Positions 10,809 through 13,662 of a stretch of DNA of 13,662 nt are shown piece by piece; position 1 is the stretch's first letter, and every line of letters begins with the position of its first letter. Made by a program: the position numbers and the translations under genes. Source of the DNA: an uncultured Coriobacteriales bacterium (lineage in GTDB: Bacteria > Actinomycetota > Coriobacteriia > Coriobacteriales > UMGS124); assembly GCA_934662525.1 (NCBI GenBank), contig CAKUKJ010000018.1, positions 1-13,662 of the forward strand. The letters run 5' to 3'. The notes beneath the pieces are model-generated. The model ran no database searches, was not told the DNA's origin, and saw only the letters and a list, made by a program, of their open reading frames with translations.

Positions 10809-13662
10809 TTACTGCTGTGAGATGAGGTCGACGACGCTCAGCTCGGCTTGCGACTTGGAGATGATGTCCCGGCTGCCGAAGACGCACACGCGGCCTTGCT
10901 CGGCCACGGATTGCAGGGCGTCGGCCAAGTTGCGAATGCCTGCTGCTGTGGCCTGGAGCTCCTCCTGCCGCGTGCGCGTGCGCCACAGGGGGTCGTACCC
11001 TGCCAAATAGAGGCCGTCTTGGCGGCGGGCGACCTGATGGGGCTTCTTGGGGGCGTCATGGGCGGCGAGTGTGCTCACGATGTACCCCTCGAGGTCTTCC
11101 TCGCTGGGGTCGAAGCCGGCGACCCAGCTGGCCGTGGCGTCCATGCGGGCAAGGGAGGCGTCGAGGTTGGGGTCGCGGTAGGTGGAGTAGGCTATGCCGC
11201 CCTCAGCGTTGGGGTGGATTCCGCAGCCGTATGCGCCGCCCTTCACGCGGATCTCGTTCCAGAGATACTCGTAGGTGATTGCGCGCTGCGCCACGTTCCA
11301 AAGGCCCGTGAACGTGTTGTGCGCCATGGGGCCCGAGAGCGCCTTGGCCACGAAGCACACGTCGGTGGGTACGACGAACGCCTCGTTTGCGCGCGGAGCT
11401 GTTGGAATGACGAGCTTCGAGGGGGTCGTCTCGGTTGCCGCGAGGCCGAGCGTGCCTGCGGTGTCCCAGTACGCCCGCATGTCGGCAGCCGCGCCGGTGA
11501 AGCTGTGGTAGTCCTCGCCGCGTCTGAACACGCGCCTGCATACGTCGCGGAGCTTGCCGGGCAGCCCCGCGCTTGCCTCGTCCCAATGTGCAAGCAGGTT
11601 GCAGACGAACTGATAGTAGCTTATGCCGCCGAGCTGTTGGGCCAGCCAGCGCCGCTTGTCGGTGTAGCCCAGGGCGCGCGCCAGGGCGTAGGACTGCCCG
11701 CCGCTTGCGAAGGCCTGCTCGGCGTCGAGCTTTTGCTGGGTGAGCACGAGCTTCATGCGCTCGGTGTCGTCGAAGAGGGTCTGCGCCCAGATGTGAGGGG
11801 GCAGCTTCGCCAGGTCGGCTACGTTTTCTGACATCGCGCACGCCGCCGCGACGACCCAGGCGCGCGGCTCCTCTGAACCCAAGCGCTGCGAGACGTGGGT
11901 GTAGAAGCTCAGGCGGCCCAGTCGGCTCTCAACAAGGAGGTCGAGCTCGGAGGCGTCGTAGCGCGTCGTGCCCATTTTGCCTAGCAAACTGCATGCCAAG
12001 GTGACATACTCAAGCTCGTCCCATGTGAGGTCGTCGAGCGGGAAGTAGTGATAGGTGTAGTCTATGCGCCGCGTGTCGAGGTCGTAGTGGGCGCATGTGA
12101 GAGGCGCGCCGTCGACGAGCGTCGCCTCGGGATCCGCCGGGCCCTCGCCGACGTCGGAGAGGTGCAGGCGGGGGAGCGTGGCGAGCGCCTCGGGCGAGTC
12201 CGGCCGGTCCTGCGCGGCATGGAGCTCCTCGGCCGCGCGTTCGACCTCGTCGAGGCGCTGGGAATCGTCCTGAGGCTCGGCTAGCTCATCTGCCTGGGTT
12301 TCGTCGTCCTCGCCCTCGCCGAGCGCCACGAGCTCGCAACGGCCGTGATGGTTCGTCTCCACGAATACGTCGCGGACCAAGTCTTCCCAAAACGATGTCT
12401 CGAGACCCTCGCGCAAGGTGCGCATCGCGTCCTCATAGCGCAGGTAGTCGCAGGGCATCGCGTCGTCGTAGAGCCAGCCGCACATGGCGTTGATGGCGAG
12501 GGCGACGCCGTCTGCCATCCCCGAGTCTCTCTCGCGTAGGTTGAAGTCGGCCGCGTCGAGCGCTGCCGCAAGCTCCGCACGCGGCACGCCCTCGCGGGAC
12601 AGGCGTTCGAACTCCTGGTGCAGCAGCGCCCCGAACTCCTCGGCCGCGCCTGGACGGGCGCCCCTGAGCTCGATGGCGACATAGGGTTGCATCAACCCGT
12701 CGTAGATGAAGCTGTCCACGTCGCAGCCCAGGCCTGCCCCGAGAATGGTCTTCTTGAGCGGGGCCTCGTTCGACCCCATAAGCGCGTCGGAGAGGATCTC
12801 GCAGGCGAGGGTCTTCACGCGGTCGTGATACGTTCCCATGACGAAGCCCTCGACGACGCAGGCGTTGTCGGGACTCGTCGCCATCTCGCGGCGCATGTTG
12901 AGGTTGACGACAGGGGCTTGCAGGCGCAGTGGGTTGGCCGGGCCGGCCTTGCGCCCCGCCGCCTGCTCGCGGGCGATGAACCCGCCGATGAGGTCGAGCT
13001 CAGGCGCAAGCTCGATGTCGCCGTAGAGCACGATGCGGGCGTTTGCCATGGAATAGTGGCGGGCGTGGGTGTCCAGATAGGCTTCGTACGTGAGCGTGGG
13101 GATGACCTCAGGGTTTCCGCCCGACTCAAAGCCGTATGCCGTGTCGGGGAAGAGCGCCTCGTTGAGTCCTGCGAGGGCGACCTCGTCGGGGTCGGACATT
13201 GCCCCGCGCATCTCGTTGAGCACCACGCCGTTCGTCACGAGGTGCCGCCCGTCCCCCTTGTCTTCAACCTCGTAATGCCAGCCCTCCTGCTCGAAGATGG
13301 CGCGCTTGTGGTAGAGAAGCGGGAAGAGCACGGCGTCGAGGTAGACGCTCATGAGGTTCAGCAGGTCGCGCTCGTTGGTGCTTGCCACGGGGTACATCGT
13401 CTTGTCGGAGAACGTGAGCGCGTTCAAGAACGTCTGCATCGACGATTTGAGGAGGTTGACGAACGGCTCCTTCACGGGATAGAGGTCGCTGCCGCACAGG
13501 ACGGAGTGCTCAAGGATGTGGAAGACGCCCGTGCTGTCGGCCGGGGGCGTCTTGAACGTGATGGAAAATGACTTGTTCGCGTCGTCGTTGGCCAGCCAAA
13601 GGAGCGGTGTTGCCGTCTGCTCGTGACGCATGACGACGGCGAGCCCGTCGATCTCGCCCCGG
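10809..13662 (-). CDS. M16C family zinc metallopeptidase, presequence-protease-like (5' partial)
   Basis: An insulinase-superfamily peptidase related to PreP/Cym1, enzymes that close around and degrade short peptides. The frame runs off the window's right edge: ten codons upstream of the Met at 13631 still read like the family (RGEIDGLAVV), so roughly 20-40 residues are missing. Numbering from that Met (940 residues): inverted zinc motif HILEH (38-42), distal ligand E140 in VVLNEMRG, and the YPVKEPFVNLLKSSMQTFLNALTFSDKTMYPVAS region typical of the clade. An acidic helical hinge at 437-500 ends in the M16C-associated block QDRPDSPEALATLPRLHLSDV. The C-terminal half carries the substrate-contact motif RVKGGAYG (795-802). 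Active-site residues are intact. Any signal peptide would lie outside the window. It lies upstream of pit on the same strand, separated by a hairpin. Confidence 0.92.
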   Translation of the reverse strand, partial: RGEIDGLAVVMRHEQTATPLLWLANDDANKSFSITFKTPPADSTGVFHILEHSVLCGSDLYPVKEPFVNLLKSSMQTFLNALTFSDKTMYPVASTNERDLLNLMSVYLDAVLFPLLYHKRAIFEQEGWHYEVEDKGDGRHLVTNGVVLNEMRGAMSDPDEVALAGLNEALFPDTAYGFESGGNPEVIPTLTYEAYLDTHARHYSMANARIVLYGDIELAPELDLIGGFIAREQAAGRKAGPANPLRLQAPVVNLNMRREMATSPDNACVVEGFVMGTYHDRVKTLACEILSDALMGSNEAPLKKTILGAGLGCDVDSFIYDGLMQPYVAIELRGARPGAAEEFGALLHQEFERLSREGVPRAELAAALDAADFNLRERDSGMADGVALAINAMCGWLYDDAMPCDYLRYEDAMRTLREGLETSFWEDLVRDVFVETNHHGRCELVALGEGEDDETQADELAEPQDDSQRLDEVERAAEELHAAQDRPDSPEALATLPRLHLSDVGEGPADPEATLVDGAPLTCAHYDLDTRRIDYTYHYFPLDDLTWDELEYVTLACSLLGKMGTTRYDASELDLLVESRLGRLSFYTHVSQRLGSEEPRAWVVAAACAMSENVADLAKLPPHIWAQTLFDDTERMKLVLTQQKLDAEQAFASGGQSYALARALGYTDKRRWLAQQLGGISYYQFVCNLLAHWDEASAGLPGKLRDVCRRVFRRGEDYHSFTGAAADMRAYWDTAGTLGLAATETTPSKLVIPTAPRANEAFVVPTDVCFVAKALSGPMAHNTFTGLWNVAQRAITYEYLWNEIRVKGGAYGCGIHPNAEGGIAYSTYRDPNLDASLARMDATASWVAGFDPSEEDLEGYIVSTLAAHDAPKKPHQVARRQDGLYLAGYDPLWRTRTRQEELQATAAGIRNLADALQSVAEQGRVCVFGSRDIISKSQAELSVVDLISQQ

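Noticed and set aside
10848..11831. Open frame of 327 codons opposite the M16C peptidase
   Set aside because: Antisense shadow in a high-GC gene; no motif. The similar frame at 12618-13571 is rejected for the same reason.
1..13662. tRNA, rRNA, CRISPR arrays, insertion sequences, prophage or defence genes
   Set aside because: Looked for across both strands. No tRNA-like cloverleaf, direct-repeat array, transposase or phage motif was recognised.

Overview
The window is about 13.7 kb of moderately GC-rich bacterial DNA carrying a conserved housekeeping block. From 1 to 4845 (+ strand) it holds the distal spc/alpha ribosomal region: adk (5' truncated), map, infA, rpmJ, rpsM, rpsK, rpsD, rpoA, rplQ. 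Together these make adenylate kinase, methionine aminopeptidase, initiation factor IF-1, ribosomal proteins L36, S13, S11, S4 and L17, and the RNA polymerase alpha subunit. Gaps within the operon are short, or genes overlap, and a U-tract hairpin terminator closes it after rplQ (4872-4903).

From 4921 to 8244 (+) follow an energy-coupling-factor (ECF) vitamin/metal transporter module and truA. The two ATPases are fused in one protein (EcfA, 542 aa) and translationally coupled to the membrane protein EcfT. The order rpoA-rplQ-ecfA-ecfT-truA is familiar from many Gram-positives. No substrate-binding S component is present, so this looks like a shared (group II) energising module serving S proteins encoded elsewhere. 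After truA the usual rplM-rpsI pair is absent. Instead there is an LL-diaminopimelate aminotransferase (dapL, 8291-9490, TTG start), which makes the precursor of lysine and the peptidoglycan cross-link.

The last part is on the - strand: a PiT-family phosphate permease (9637-10686) and a large M16C (presequence-protease-like) zinc metallopeptidase (10809 to beyond the window end). dapL and pit converge on a 19-bp perfect inverted repeat (9531-9582), and a second 12-bp inverted repeat separates the peptidase gene from pit. Neither repeat is followed by a U-tract.

Organism: a Gram-positive-type bacterium. The fused EcfA, the zinc-free S4 with a shortened N-terminus, DapL, the short adenylate-kinase LID and the cysteine-rich membrane/ATPase proteins suggest an anaerobic member of the Coriobacteriia (for example Atopobiaceae/Coriobacteriaceae). 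This is an inference from gene content and remembered family patterns, not a database result.

I did not find a convincing undescribed system. The window is mostly ordinary core genome. The points worth a second look are the terminator directly against ecfA, the fused EcfA paired with an EcfT whose second coupling motif has drifted, structural shortenings in Adk and S4, the U-tract-free inverted repeats, and an operator-like palindrome in front of pit.
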